Source: Riptortus pedestris
Lineage: Eukaryota > Arthropoda > Insecta > Hemiptera > Alydidae
NCBI GenBank assembly: GCA_019009955.1
Contig: CM032233.1
Span: 89,160,001 to 89,224,000, forward strand
Direction: 5' to 3'
Length of the DNA: 64,000 bases
Shown here piece after piece: positions 41,128 to 49,421 of the stretch; position 1 is the stretch's first letter; each line of letters begins with the position of its first letter. The notes beneath the pieces are model-generated. The model worked only from the letters and a program-made list of their open reading frames with translations, ran no database searches and was not told the DNA's origin. The position numbers and the translations under genes are program-made.

Positions 41128-44100
41128 AAAACGAATGTTTATATAGTTATTTTTGCTAGTGTTTAACATTATTAATATTTAAAATGTTAATATTGTGTTT
41201 ATTTAATAAAGAGACAGAATAGAACTGAAGCAGCAAGAAGAAAAACAAATGTTATTCCAAAATTTGGTAAATTTTGGCCAAAATTAAGATGTAACCAAAA
41301 GAACCAAGACCTTTTCTAGACAAATAAAAATTGCCAGCAAACAGAGAAATTATGGAAACTAAATTGATTATTATTCAGACATACCTCCCCTATTTGATTC
41401 TTGGAAGTAACAACAAATATTTATGATGTGTAGATAGTTCTTGTAAATTTATAGTAGAAGTAAACTAAAAAAATCAATCGCTCAAATCTCAAATAATTAT
41501 TTTCAAGATTACTAAATGTAAAAAAGATGATAAAAAAAAAATCAGAGGAAGCTAAATATGTGAGGCTATAGAATAACTCCAGTTATTTGAAGCTTGACTA
41601 AATTCTGCAGGCATCTCACAAATTTCTCTTTAAGAAGACAGAACATGCTAGAAACAGCACTAGATATTGCATCTCACAAACAAACTATGGAATTACTGAA
41701 GTGTCTGTTCATGAAACTAGTTATTTGAAATATATATGAAGGAATCATTCTTAGAGTGAAATTTCAGTTTGGACAAGATTTGACTTGGCCAGTATGTCAA
41801 ACAAAAAATAGTCAAAAGTTATTTATCTATAGTATTCTTCTTGTTATGGAAAACAAATACAGGCATAAGCATGCCTTAACTGTTATAAGCTGAGGCAATC
41901 TGAGTTTCAAAATTGTCAGAGTGATCTCGTTATGAAAGTGAAACTAATAAATAATTAATATTATTTAAAATTTAAATACACAAAATATACCTTAATGCTC
42001 CACAAGCATTTCTATAAACATCAGGGGCATCATGATTCAACAAATTAACAAGTGGTGGAATACCACCCAGGATACGTGTTTTCTGCTTATTTGGATCATC
42101 CATATAACACAAATGTTGTAAATATGCTGCAGCATTAGCCTTAATTACATTGTTTGGATTACTAAGGAAACTTATAACTTCAGTAAGATTTGGGTCACGC
42201 CACCGAACACCTGAAATGTTAAGAGTTTAGTACTTTATAATACCCTCTTTGATCAGTATTAAAAGTCATCTTTACAATGGAATATAATTAAGGTAAAATA
42301 ATGACATTATTAATAAAGTAATTACCATGCTGAGAGGATTCACTTTTTTCACTAGGGCTGGGAGGAGTAGGAGGTCTGTCAACATAATCATGTGACTCCA
42401 CATACCGTGTTGTAGTATACGTTGGGTACGTCGGTATAGCAGGATAAGGATAATGTTCATAATCATGATAGCCCACGTAGTGTCTCCCTGCAAGAATTGC
42501 TTAATAAAAATTAAAAAAAAAATTATAATAACAGCAATCACCAGCAAAAAAAAATACTAAGTGGTAATCTTTACTAATTTGAACATTAATATTAATACAT
42601 CAATATACCTTCCTTGATCTACATAGCTAGTAATTTTCCCTTACTTTCCTCAAATAATTAATACTAAACTGAGACACTACTAGCCTATAAAGATAAATGT
42701 AATCGTTTAAACAACTTTTAGAGAGAAGGAGAACATATATACTATCCCTCCAAGTCTTTCTATCAATTCTTCTAAACCAAAGTTGACATAGGCAGTTTCT
42801 TTATTGTATCATGGTTTTCAAAAGGCACAGTAAAGGACTGGTTGACAAGTACAATACGTGGATGGACCTGGGACCACATATGAGATGAATAAAGCCTAAC
42901 TTTCCATATGTGTTAAATGTGGACCCTGCACATAACAACTTAGATCAAAATTCAGATTTGAGAATTTCATGAAGAGGGTAAAACTTGAGAAACTTTAAGA
43001 ATATCAAACTTATTACGTGTAACACTAAACAGAGAACACACACATAGGTGATGAAAACCAAACGAACACTAGGGTTATTAGTGTGTAAATCAAGAAGGGA
43101 AGTTAATGATAAAGTAAAATTTTGAGAAGAGTGAATTATCCCAAACTACTCTCTAAAGAGCTCTAAAAATTTAAAAAATGCCCATGCATGATTTGAACTA
43201 AATATTGACTGTTAAAAGGACTAAATAAAGAGGATTTCAATATATTGTGCATGCCACTGATGAGTAGACCGAGGAAAAAAAGAGCTTGTTTAAGTATTTT
43301 CTTTGAGTTAACTAAATACTGATAACTTCTGCCACTGAGGAGAGCAGATGTAGGGGCACCCTCTAAGTACAATAACTGTATATTTAAAAAGGATATTATT
43401 TCACTGAAAAGGAATTTATGTTTGAATGTGTGTGTGGTTTCTAATAGCATCCTTGGATTCCATTCACATTGATGGGGGATTGATACATACATGATGAGAT
43501 GACTTCAAAATTATTTCTGTATATTCAGTAAAATCAGAATCCGTTTGGAACAGGAATATTTTAATATTTTATCACATCTATTTAGTAAAACCTTTTTAAT
43601 ATGGTTTTAGAAATTATTTCACAACAAAATATGCTTGTAATAATACATTTTAAATAAACAACATATAATGTTTAAAATTGTAATAAACAACGAAATAGAG
43701 TCAGTTTAAATAGTAAATGGTGATATAATAGTAATAATGCTTTGGAAATATTTAATAACTAAACTAACATTTTTTATGAGGTGGTGAATAGCAAAAAAGT
43801 AAATATATAACGAATTTCTATGAAAATTAAGACTTAAAAGCCAAAGCATCAAATAAAAAAAAAAATTAAATTTGTTGTTTATTACAAAAACAATTGTGTT
43901 TATGGGGGTTATTAACATGTTCAAGACTTATGCTCATTTGACATTTCTTCAGCTGAAGAGATGACGGAGTGTGCCACTCCACTGCTGCTTTGTTTCAGAA
44001 TCAAATATCCAGGATTCATAACTTGGTCATTGGCAATGTAAAAGGACGTAAATTTGGAACTCTGGAGAACATTCAAAAGACTGTGACTGGCCAGCATTGC

Positions 44101-44266
44101 GACCAAGAGTGGGAACAACGCCTCCGTCGGTAAATAGCTTCCCAAGGGACTACTTTGAAGGGGAGAACAATGTGTTTGAAATAAATGAAAACTTTAGTTA
44201 GTACCAAATTAGTCTCATTACTTTCCTCACAGACCTCGTGTGTGAATGTATATGTATATATATATA

Positions 44267-44307
<41 letters not shown>

Positions 44308-45644
44308 GTATCCTCTGTCTGTTGATTTTTTTTTTCGAAATTTCAGGATACTTATTCGTTTCACATGGCATAGACACCATAACTGCATTTTGTTTCTTTT
44401 GTGTATGTTTGTTACCTTTTCACGCATAAACGGCTGAACCGAATTTTATGAAACTTGATATGTGTATTACTACTAACCCAAGTTAGACTTTAGGCTATAT
44501 TAATATTCTCTGAGACGAACAGGAGTGGGGGTTATAAGGGAAGCCTGAAATTAAAAATAGCGATATTTCATTTCCTATTGGTTTTTATGCAACTATGCGC
44601 ATAACAAAAGTTGTTTATTTTGTTATTTGAAGTAACTTTATTAATATTCATTTTTTTCTTTTAACAAAGTATAAACGAGATATATACACTATAAACTAAA
44701 CGATTGAACCAAACTTAAAAAACTTGGTATGTCAATTAGCATTAATTCTTCCATGATTACATGTTATATTAAAATTTTTAGGTTAGAACGGGAGTGGTGG
44801 TTATAAGGGAGGCCTGAAATAAAAATTCGCAATATTTCATTGTCTATTTCTTTTTTGACAAACGTGGACATAACAAAAGTTGTCTACTTGTGCAAAGTAA
44901 AGCCTTGCCAAAAAAATACCATCACCATTCAGTCTCAAATCAACTCCCGGGCGACACGGGGGGAGAGGGGGGATTATCCGAGAAGTGTATTATCTCATGC
45001 ACATTGCAGGTTTTTATATTGTTATCTAAATAACAATCTCTAAAGTAACTTTTGATGTTTCCACTTTTATTGTTTAACAAAATATAAACGAGGTATAGGC
45101 TAAAACTATAGTGGGGGTAACCAATTGTATTAGTACTAATTAATGTTTATTTGATTTAGGCGTAATAATGTTGTTTTTCGACTTATGTGGTAGTTCTATG
45201 TATAATTCGGATTAGTGAGGTTATAAATCTCAAGCGGAAGGGAAAGTCGCACTGAGGCCCACACAGTTAATTGTGTTAACTTATTTCCTGTTAAATGCTA
45301 GACTATTGGAATCTTTTTCTACTTATAACCGAGTATTTCTAAACTATGAGTGCTCGGAGTGGGTTTGACAGAAAATATGTACAATATAGATACTGTTTCA
45401 TTACAATAAATGATATCCATGATCATGATTTGAATTATTCACGATGTATTAAACAGTAGAGAGGGAGTGATTGGGAACTCATTTTCATTTACTCTTTTTA
45501 ATTAAATTTTCTATTCTGTAAGTACCAGGAAAAATAATATGCCCAGACAGGAAGTATAATTGTACACATTGAAGCCTTGCTATAAAAATACCCTCAATAT
45601 TCAGCCTCTAATGATTTCCCGAGCGAAGCCGGGTACCTTAGCTA

Positions 45645-45689
<45 letters not shown>

Positions 45690-47035
45690 TTTGTAAATTC
45701 CCTTTCTCACTTTTTATTTTAAATCTAGGGTCAATATGAAATTAAAGCAATAACAATGTATTGCAAGTCTATCAACAAGCGTGCTTTGCATGTATTGCAG
45801 TTCGATTGATGTACTGACCAGAAGACCTCCTCCAGACCAGAAATTATGAGGGAACAGGTGGCTGTCTTAAAATGTTATTAGTTAATAAAAAAAAATCTAT
45901 CTTCATCATTCCTTTTAGAATACAATAAAATCGGTGAAACCAAGATAGTTCTCTTAAAACTTCAGAGTAATTTTTGCTTCTGAGATATCTTAATGTTAAA
46001 AATGAAAGTTTGATGAATTAAAATGTGTGCTGGTTGTGGAGGGTTGTGTGATTGCATTTGTAGTATGAATGAAAAATATATTTGTGGTTGGCTTAGTTTC
46101 ATTGTATGGAAAAAATTATTGTTGCTACTTTGTCCCATTCTTCACATATCTATGAATATGGATTTTTTTTTTTTTAATACTCGTAATAAGGAGACTGCAA
46201 AATTGTCTTTTAACTCAAGGTGAAACTAGGAAAAAATAATTTCATCCTAAAGTTTATAAATGAGTGAATTGCGTATCTTTGGTCACAAAGCCATAACCAT
46301 GTTTTACTGTGACCATAACAGGCATAAGTAACCTATTTGTAAAAATGTAATTGAAGGGAAAAGTCAGCACATTTGTTAATTTGAAATTCAACAGAATAAA
46401 CAGTTGTGAATCAAAATATATAACTATCTCATCTGGCAAACTTTGTAGATGGTAACTCTTCTTGCACCAATCATTTTCCTTAACTATGACACACGATTCA
46501 CCCTATTTCCACCATAAAATTAACCTGACAGTAACTATTAGAGACTGTTAAGTAGATTTAAGATTTCATATCGTCTGCTATATATTGATCTACAAGGAAT
46601 TGCTCTTGTAGGGTGTTTATGAAATTTCAGAATAACAAAACCTGGATTCCTGGTAAGACCGGAATATGGAATGAACAGTGTTAAGATTACATACATCACT
46701 TTAAAATGGCTCTTCAAGATTCTAAGAATGTCAATGCCAAGTTCTATAATTTCACTTAAGTATTACAACAGCCTACTATGACTAGTTGGCATTCAAACTA
46801 ATAGGTACTATGACTAGTTGGCATTCAAATAGCTCTATAAAGGTTGCCTAAGTAAGGAAATTATTTTGGTATTGCTCAATGGGTTGGTGGTACTAAACTA
46901 ATATTACTGAATGCATTTAACCTCACATACTTCATTACTTAAAGCATCATTGGCATCAGCCTAAGAAGAAGTACGAGTATGTATTTTTTTTCTTCTTTTT
47001 TCCAATTATGAACATGAAATGGCAAAATTATGGTT

Positions 47036-47071
<36 letters not shown>

Positions 47072-47325
47072 TAACAAATATCCATAAGTAAAATAAAAAA
47101 TTATATTAAACCTATCAATTAGTACCTTGATCAGTAGCATATGGTTGATCAGGTGGTTGAGCGAGTTCATAAGGATATGCCGGATGCGGAGGTAGTCCAG
47201 AAAATGTCATGGTGGGAACTGTTACATAATCAACACCTGAGCCTCCATCTAAACTTAGCTGGTGAATATCACAAGTTACTTTAGCAACTGAGGGAACCTA
47301 AAATAAAATTACCCCTCATAAGTTT

Positions 47326-47381
<56 letters not shown>

Positions 47382-49300
47382 TATATGTGCTAAACTAAAA
47401 AACAACACCAAAGCAAAAATGTACATCAGTTCTGTCGAAATAGTGACCATTAATCTATACTACGAGATTGAGCTATATTTAAACTAGACCCTTTGAAACT
47501 ACATAAAAAAAATATAGTTACAATTTATGACAAATGACTATTAATTAATACTTGGAAAACACCTAAAAATAAAAGAAATCAGTTACATACATATATATAG
47601 ATTTATCCTTAATGGGATCACTTCAACAAGCTTCGAATGAAACATAGTGATATTAAAAACATCTAAAATGATAAAGACAGTAATGAAGACCCAGATTCCA
47701 GAAGAGTTACACTGGGATGCACGTACTGGACTATATTTAAAATGATAGATTAATCTTAGAAATTCCAATGTAGAACTTGAAACATTCAGGGCTGTGTACT
47801 AAATTACCATCCAGTTGATTCCACAGGATTGTAGACTGGTACAGAATGATAAGAATAGATCAGAGTATAACAACTAAAACTGAAACTAATTCAAGTCATA
47901 AAAACCATTTGCTCAACAAAGCTACCATTTTTCCAAGTGGAAAACAAGACATCAAACTCCAAGCACCCTTACTACGGCTTGATAGATATGACCAAGAAAT
48001 AATTATTTAACTGAGAACTCGTAAAAGTAAATGAAAGGGCATAAGTAATTATGAAAGAGCTTAATATGATGCCCAGGATAATCTTCAATCATGCCCTTCC
48101 CTCTTAGAAGAAAGGATACAACATTGTGTTATCCAATCTTGACATAAAATTGTGAACTGAACAATTGGACCACTAGAGGACTTTTTTATTTTTTTAATAT
48201 TGCAGTGTAAAAAATAGTCATTAAAGTAAGATGAATATATAGATATTCTAGCAAAACTGATAATGTTGATGATGAAGGTAAAGTATAAGTATTTTTTATA
48301 GGTAGTTATTAACCCTTTCCTTGCGCAAAGCCACTATAGCCACTATAGTGGCTTTGCGCAAGGAAAGGGCTAAAACTATTACTAATTTGGTTAATTTATA
48401 CCAACTTACTTGTTGTGCAGTCTGTGATTTAGGGACATGGGAAACGAGAGAATCAATAGCCATGTGAGATGATGCAGGAGAATGGTTGTCAACATGTCCA
48501 TTACTGGGATGATAACCAACATCTACTGAATAAGAACTTGTTTGTTCGATATCAGGTTGGCCTCTAAATGAAATTTAAAAAAAAAAATGGAATAAGCCAT
48601 AGATACAAATTTAAATATGTTAGATCATTTCAGGCCAACAAATTCTCATTAGAAGAAATACTTACAAGTATTGGGGCATGTCCTGCTGTTTTTCCTGTAG
48701 GACCCTCCTAAAATCAAATTAAGAAACATTAATTAGCTCATATGAATTTTACTTGTAAATGTTATTACAAATATCTGGGCCAAAAGATGCAATTATATGA
48801 AAAATGGAGGGCATACACTACCTAGCCAAACACATTACAAAAGAAGAGTGTGGAAAGGATTCAGTACAAGGATTTATCTGTTAACATATTTGGTCAAGAC
48901 TATTGAGTGAGTGTGTGAGAGATGGGAGAGAGGGAGAGAGAGATGGGGGGGGGGAGAGAGGGAGGAGGAGGAGGGGAGGGTGAGAGGAGCGAACATTAAG
49001 TGGTAAAAAATGCATCACTATATATTATAAGGAAAAGAAGAATACTTTGTTGAACTATAAGAAAATCAATAGATACCAATTTATAAACACCAAGAAGGAA
49101 TCTAGACTAGGATGATTTTATTACAAAAACAAGTATTTATATCATCTTAGTGAACCTTTACCTATTGTTAACATCTGACGCCCAATGAGGAGCAGTGAAT
49201 AAAATAAACAATTAGGCCATTGATAAGAACATTATATCATAACATTTAATTTCATACAAAATACTTACAGACAGGAATCAACAAGTTGACTGTTAGACAT
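21712..49300 (-). CDS. p120ctn: p120-catenin (delta-catenin family Armadillo protein), 14 coding exons
   Basis: A cytoplasmic Armadillo protein which, in its family, binds the juxtamembrane tail of classical cadherins at adherens junctions and influences Rho GTPases. The 14 exons join without a phase conflict to 2349 nt, giving 782 residues. Residues 1-187 form a low-complexity N-terminus rich in Pro, Tyr and Ser. From about residue 190 ([10 protein letters not shown]) to about 680 run Armadillo repeats with family-specific blocks: [11 protein letters not shown] (213-223), [30 protein letters not shown] (331-337), [70 protein letters not shown]. The protein ends in DSWV, a class I PDZ ligand as in the ARVCF, delta-catenin and p0071 branch. 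The length is close to that I recall for fly p120ctn. Introns are up to 6.6 kb and filled with transposons. Confidence 0.97.
23210..23546 (-). CDS. p120ctn: p120-catenin exon 13
   Basis: Entered in phase 2, left in phase 0 at a GTAAGT donor. It encodes the end of the Armadillo region ([32 protein letters not shown]) and the start of the tail. If intron 13 were retained, the frame would stop after VSNKTF, giving a short isoform without the PDZ ligand. Confidence 0.95.
23551..23568. repeat. poly(A) run in the acceptor tract of p120 exon 13
   Basis: On the gene strand this is the poly(T) part of the polypyrimidine tract, directly before the CAG acceptor of exon 13. Confidence 0.8.
24417..24644. 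mobile_element. piggyBac-like MITE with inverted repeats of about 55 bp
   Basis: The right end reads ..gcccaataaaggg followed by TTAA; the left end reads cactttatagggc.. preceded by CTAA. This is a slightly mutated form of TTAA plus CCCTTTAT, the signature of piggyBac-type elements. Inner parts of the arms (gctagcacgg, cctcctccc, ctcattcaaact) are also inverted. G+C is far above that of the neighbours. No transposase is present. It lies in p120 intron 12. Confidence 0.75.
24840..25150 (-). pseudogene. Jockey-like non-LTR reverse transcriptase fragment
   Basis: Minus-strand reading gives [19 protein letters not shown] followed by AFHKV, a TAG in place of the expected Trp, then HDG. This is the conserved catalytic-domain segment around the first Asp of Jockey-clade reverse transcriptases (usual form FLDxxxAFDxVWHxGL). 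Later AGPF may be a remnant of the GSxLGP block. Too short and broken to function. It lies in p120 intron 12. Confidence 0.65.
25296..25320. repeat. poly(A) tract
   Basis: A run of about 25 A following TAT. It could be a retrotransposon tail or slippage; no adjoining element is recognised. Confidence 0.85.
26140..27400 (+). pseudogene. BEL/Pao retrotransposon remnant (integrase C-terminal region recognisable)
   Basis: The open stretch 27037-27318 ([20 protein letters not shown], then [17 protein letters not shown]) is the segment after the integrase core of BEL/Pao elements, usually read as NSRPLTYL..PLTPAMFL..VPDID. Upstream pieces include [18 protein letters not shown], and at 26215-26335 [13 protein letters not shown], which resembles a gag segment. 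The pieces are in several frames with many stops. This copy is in the opposite orientation to the BEL/Pao remnant at 14590-15710. It lies in p120 intron 12. Confidence 0.7.
27540..27680 (+). repeat. dispersed repeat, head segment (copy 2)
   Basis: Close match to 6026-6150 (tttccctta, tcttcaaatatccattgatcc, agatgtcgaaaataaggt). It is followed by a (TA)n tract and then by a Helitron; the tail segment resumes at 29096. Confidence 0.75.
27706..28998 (-). mobile_element. non-autonomous Helitron A (1293 bp)
   Basis: On the minus strand it starts tctatatatatataaaattg at 28998 and ends with a hairpin (cccgagcgaagccggg) followed 10 bases later by CTAG at 27706. The host base is A before TC and T after CTAG, the Helitron insertion rule. 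It has no terminal inverted repeats and no coding sequence. Inside are about three tandem units of about 300 bp (near 28019, 28319 and 28617), and on the plus strand a (caaa)n stretch near 28830-28870. It matches Helitron B at both ends. It sits in a (TA)n tract within p120 intron 12. Confidence 0.85.
28999..29095. repeat. (TA)n and (GA)n microsatellite
   Basis: TA tracts surround a GA run of about 24 bp. This is the remainder of the TA tract into which Helitron A inserted, leading into the tail of the dispersed repeat. Confidence 0.9.
29096..29745 (+). repeat. dispersed repeat, tail segment (copy 2)
   Basis: Same order of motifs as at 8330-8830 (ttaccaaacttgatat, tgaaatcaggccagtg, agaatcaatcttat, gatatttgcatttt). 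A second related unit from about 29440 ends in gtgtgggaaatctgcttagt. It is non-coding. Confidence 0.7.
30161..30299 (-). CDS. p120ctn: p120-catenin exon 12
   Basis: Phase 1 in, phase 2 out. It encodes [18 protein letters not shown] and then [19 protein letters not shown], matching the eighth Armadillo repeat region of the family (GKxAIxxLVxxLPG, then NEVI). The donor is AG|GTTTGT. Confidence 0.95.
31080..31620 (+). repeat. fragments of the dispersed repeat (tail scrap then head segment)
   Basis: 31080-31150 resembles the repeat's tail end (catgggagatatccttagtttgtgcaaccc). 31505-31620 resembles its head (ttaagggaaatcagcaa, tcttcaaatgtccat). They are about 350 bp apart and more diverged than copies 1 and 2. 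Confidence 0.5.
32200..32770. repeat. imperfect tandem duplication, unit of about 310 bp
   Basis: 32280-32400 and 32605-32735 share agaaagaa.. and the phrase gaagggattatttagt, followed by ttaatctaat and a similar downstream order. The parts before each (acacacataagaag and acacacgtgtaaaatgagaag) also match. It is non-coding and lies in p120 intron 11. Confidence 0.55.
32830..33040 (+). repeat. diverged tail fragment of the dispersed repeat
   Basis: Similar order to copies 1 and 2: gaccaaagatatcagttcattaatggc, ttggacctgtaggagtgggg, tataatcaatcttgaagc. Much decayed. Confidence 0.4.
33039..33525 (+). other. two overlapping open stretches of unknown origin
   Basis: 33039-33308 and 33265-33525 are open in different frames on the plus strand, with more balanced composition than the surroundings (for example [19 protein letters not shown], and [18 protein letters not shown]). 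I recognise neither. They lie in an intron of p120 on the opposite strand and may be a decayed mobile element. Confidence 0.25.
33863..33892. repeat. (TG)n microsatellite 50 nt past the exon 11 donor
   Basis: About 15 TG units. On the p120 strand this is (CA)n starting about 50 nt after the exon 11 donor, a position where CA repeats can bind hnRNP L in other genes. Confidence 0.9.
33944..34196 (-). CDS. p120ctn: p120-catenin exon 11
   Basis: Phase 0 in, phase 1 out. It encodes [43 protein letters not shown] and [16 protein letters not shown], the best-conserved Armadillo repeats of the family. Acceptor TTCAG|GTT, donor G|GTAAAT. Confidence 0.97.
34733..34872 (-). CDS. p120ctn: p120-catenin exon 10
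   Basis: Phase 1 in, phase 0 out (GAA|GTAAGC). It begins [14 protein letters not shown], the lysine-rich loop that interrupts the Armadillo block in this family, and ends GMELLWQPE. Confidence 0.95.
35385..35800. other. unclassified insertion-like stretch in p120 intron 9
   Basis: G+C content and word complexity rise clearly here compared with the flanking intron. No inverted ends, LTR boundaries or coding motifs are recognised. It could be an LTR fragment or an old non-coding element. Confidence 0.3.
36092..36333 (-). CDS. p120ctn: p120-catenin exon 9
   Basis: Phase 2 in, phase 1 out (G|GTAATA). It encodes [19 protein letters not shown], then [14 protein letters not shown], then [19 protein letters not shown], matching the corresponding vertebrate segment closely. 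Confidence 0.97.
37010..37560 (+). pseudogene. non-LTR retrotransposon reverse transcriptase fragment
   Basis: Readable pieces in shifting plus-strand frames: [38 protein letters not shown], and [12 protein letters not shown] just before. These match the fingers region of insect non-LTR reverse transcriptases (usual order MPE.W, I.PI.KKG, YR.I.L, AYK..S). Stops and frameshifts are frequent. It lies in p120 intron 8, on the opposite strand to the gene. Confidence 0.5.
37909..38162. mobile_element. MITE with inverted repeats of about 53 bp
   Basis: The left arm tgggtcagaatttataaaaa continues with cactactattccttcattca. The right arm is its inverted copy with a few changes (..gaatgaaggaatagtagtg, tttttataagttatgaccca). 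The core of about 150 bp is unrelated. No coding capacity. Superfamily not assigned: the target duplication is unclear. It lies in p120 intron 8. Confidence 0.7.
38681..38820 (-). CDS. p120ctn: p120-catenin exon 8
   Basis: Phase 0 in, phase 2 out. It encodes [17 protein letters not shown], then IIIPHSGW and [10 protein letters not shown]. The PHSGW block is diagnostic for the p120 family. Confidence 0.96.
40428..40698. repeat. long foldback palindrome of about 270 bp, arms of about 125 bp
   Basis: The outer arms are nearly perfect (ggaaggataataaggtcaaa at the left, its reverse complement at the right end) through the ctgcagagtactttcgggg block. The inner arms (gagctgctccctattgag and its partner) pair with scattered, mostly transition-type differences down to a loop of about 12 nt around 40562. 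The closing flanks atcaac and attgat also pair. It is probably a foldback MITE. It lies in p120 intron 7, about 70 nt past the exon 7 donor, and would form a very stable stem in the pre-mRNA. Confidence 0.85.
40769..40922 (-). CDS. p120ctn: p120-catenin exon 7
   Basis: Phase 2 in, phase 0 out (GAG|GTAAAT). It encodes [20 protein letters not shown], then [11 protein letters not shown] and [14 protein letters not shown], a typical Armadillo repeat pair. Confidence 0.97.
41077..41124. repeat. poly(A) tract of 48 bases
   Basis: Uninterrupted A run just upstream (gene sense) of exon 7, in intron 6. It reads as poly(T) on the p120 strand. Confidence 0.9.
41991..42210 (-). CDS. p120ctn: p120-catenin exon 6
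   Basis: Phase 1 in, phase 2 out. It opens the Armadillo domain: [36 protein letters not shown], then [10 protein letters not shown] and [10 protein letters not shown]. The RWRDP and NAAAYLQHL blocks identify the family. Confidence 0.97.
42326..42487 (-). CDS. p120ctn: p120-catenin exon 5
   Basis: Phase 1 in and out. It encodes a Tyr/Pro/His-rich linker ([17 protein letters not shown], then [15 protein letters not shown]) before the Armadillo block. The Tyr and Ser/Thr-Pro density suits a phosphorylation region, which is an inference. Confidence 0.9.
43425..43480 (+). repeat. short dispersed repeat, shared with 50680-50735
   Basis: The phrase gtgtgtggtttctaatagca followed by tccttggatt occurs identically at both places, each after a (TG)n run. 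The family is unknown. Confidence 0.65.
43930..44175 (+). pseudogene. mariner-like transposase C-terminal fragment
   Basis: The plus strand reads [17 protein letters not shown], then WEQRLRR, a stop, [12 protein letters not shown]. This matches the end of mariner-type transposases (usual form KGRRFxTIEEI..W..R..CI.S.GDYFEG). The remainder of the element is gone. It lies in p120 intron 4, just before Helitron B. Confidence 0.5.
44267..45645 (+). mobile_element. non-autonomous Helitron B (1379 bp) with a second internal 3'-end-like segment
   Basis: It starts TCTATATA at 44267 after A and ends with the hairpin cccgagcgaagccggg plus CTAG at 45642-45645 before T, as in Helitron A. The 5' region carries ttttcacgcataaacggctg, shared with A. 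At about 44896-44965 an extra copy of the 3'-terminal region appears (agccttgcc..accattcag..cccgggcgacacgggg) without a following CTAG. The next 680 bp are partly Helitron-like and end in the functional terminus. No coding sequence. It is inserted in a (TA)n tract in p120 intron 4. Confidence 0.83.
45646..45685. repeat. (TA)n microsatellite at the 3' end of Helitron B
   Basis: Right flank of the TA tract split by Helitron B; the left flank is at 44250-44266. Confidence 0.9.
47039..47066. repeat. poly(T) tract of 28 bases
   Basis: Uninterrupted T run in p120 intron 4, about 60 nt past the exon 4 donor in gene sense. Confidence 0.88.
47126..47297 (-). CDS. p120ctn: p120-catenin exon 4
   Basis: Phase 0 in, phase 1 out (G|GTACTA). 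It encodes a Pro/Tyr-rich N-terminal segment ([19 protein letters not shown], then [14 protein letters not shown]). It is assigned by splice sites and exact phase continuity, not by strong similarity. Confidence 0.88.
47333..47377. repeat. (CA)n microsatellite
   Basis: About 22 CA units in p120 intron 3, some 35 nt upstream (gene sense) of the exon 4 acceptor. Confidence 0.9.
48313..48369. mobile_element. 57-bp perfect hairpin with piggyBac-like ends
   Basis: Two 27-bp arms (ccctttccttgcgcaaagcc, then actatag) pair perfectly around a 3-nt loop. The left flank is TTAA (48309-48312) and the right is CTAA (48370-48373), so it looks like a minimal TTAA-type foldback element. It lies in p120 intron 3, 40 nt past the exon 3 donor. 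Confidence 0.8.
48410..48563 (-). CDS. p120ctn: p120-catenin exon 3
   Basis: Phase 2 in, phase 0 out (CAA|GTAAGT). It encodes a Ser/His-rich segment ([34 protein letters not shown]). It is supported by splice sites and phase. Confidence 0.87.
48666..48707 (-). CDS. p120ctn: p120-catenin exon 2 (coding), 42 nt
   Basis: A small exon between TTTTAG and GTAAGT, phase 2 in and out. It encodes [13 protein letters not shown], likely part of the short N-terminal helix. Confidence 0.8.
48900..48985. repeat. GA-rich low-complexity tract
   Basis: Irregular gaga/gggg stretches, purine-rich on the plus strand, in p120 intron 2. Confidence 0.8.
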
Positions 49301-49341
49301 GGCAATTTCGGCAATGGCAATCCAAGTAGTCACTATCAATT
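49269..49341 (-). CDS. p120ctn: p120-catenin first recognised exon (ATG at 49300-49298)
   Basis: An acceptor (TTTTTAG ending at 49342) and a donor (GTAAGTAT at 49268) bound it. The ATG begins [11 protein letters not shown] and is the only one in frame. The frame is also open from the acceptor to this ATG (13 codons, no stop), so a more upstream start in an unrecognised 5' exon is possible. Length comparison with fly p120ctn favours this ATG. Confidence 0.75.
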
Positions 49342-49421
49342 CTAAAAATAAAGGACCTAGTTAGTATGAAATTATTAAATTCCAAAAGAAAACATATGAC
49401 TGGTAGTGCTAGGATATATTA

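Noticed and set aside
44198..44429. Overlapping ORFs on both strands encoding runs of Tyr-Ile
   Set aside because: Translation of a (TA)n tract at the Helitron 5' end; no protein evidence. The same applies to similar ORFs at 8149-8471 and 55115-55321.
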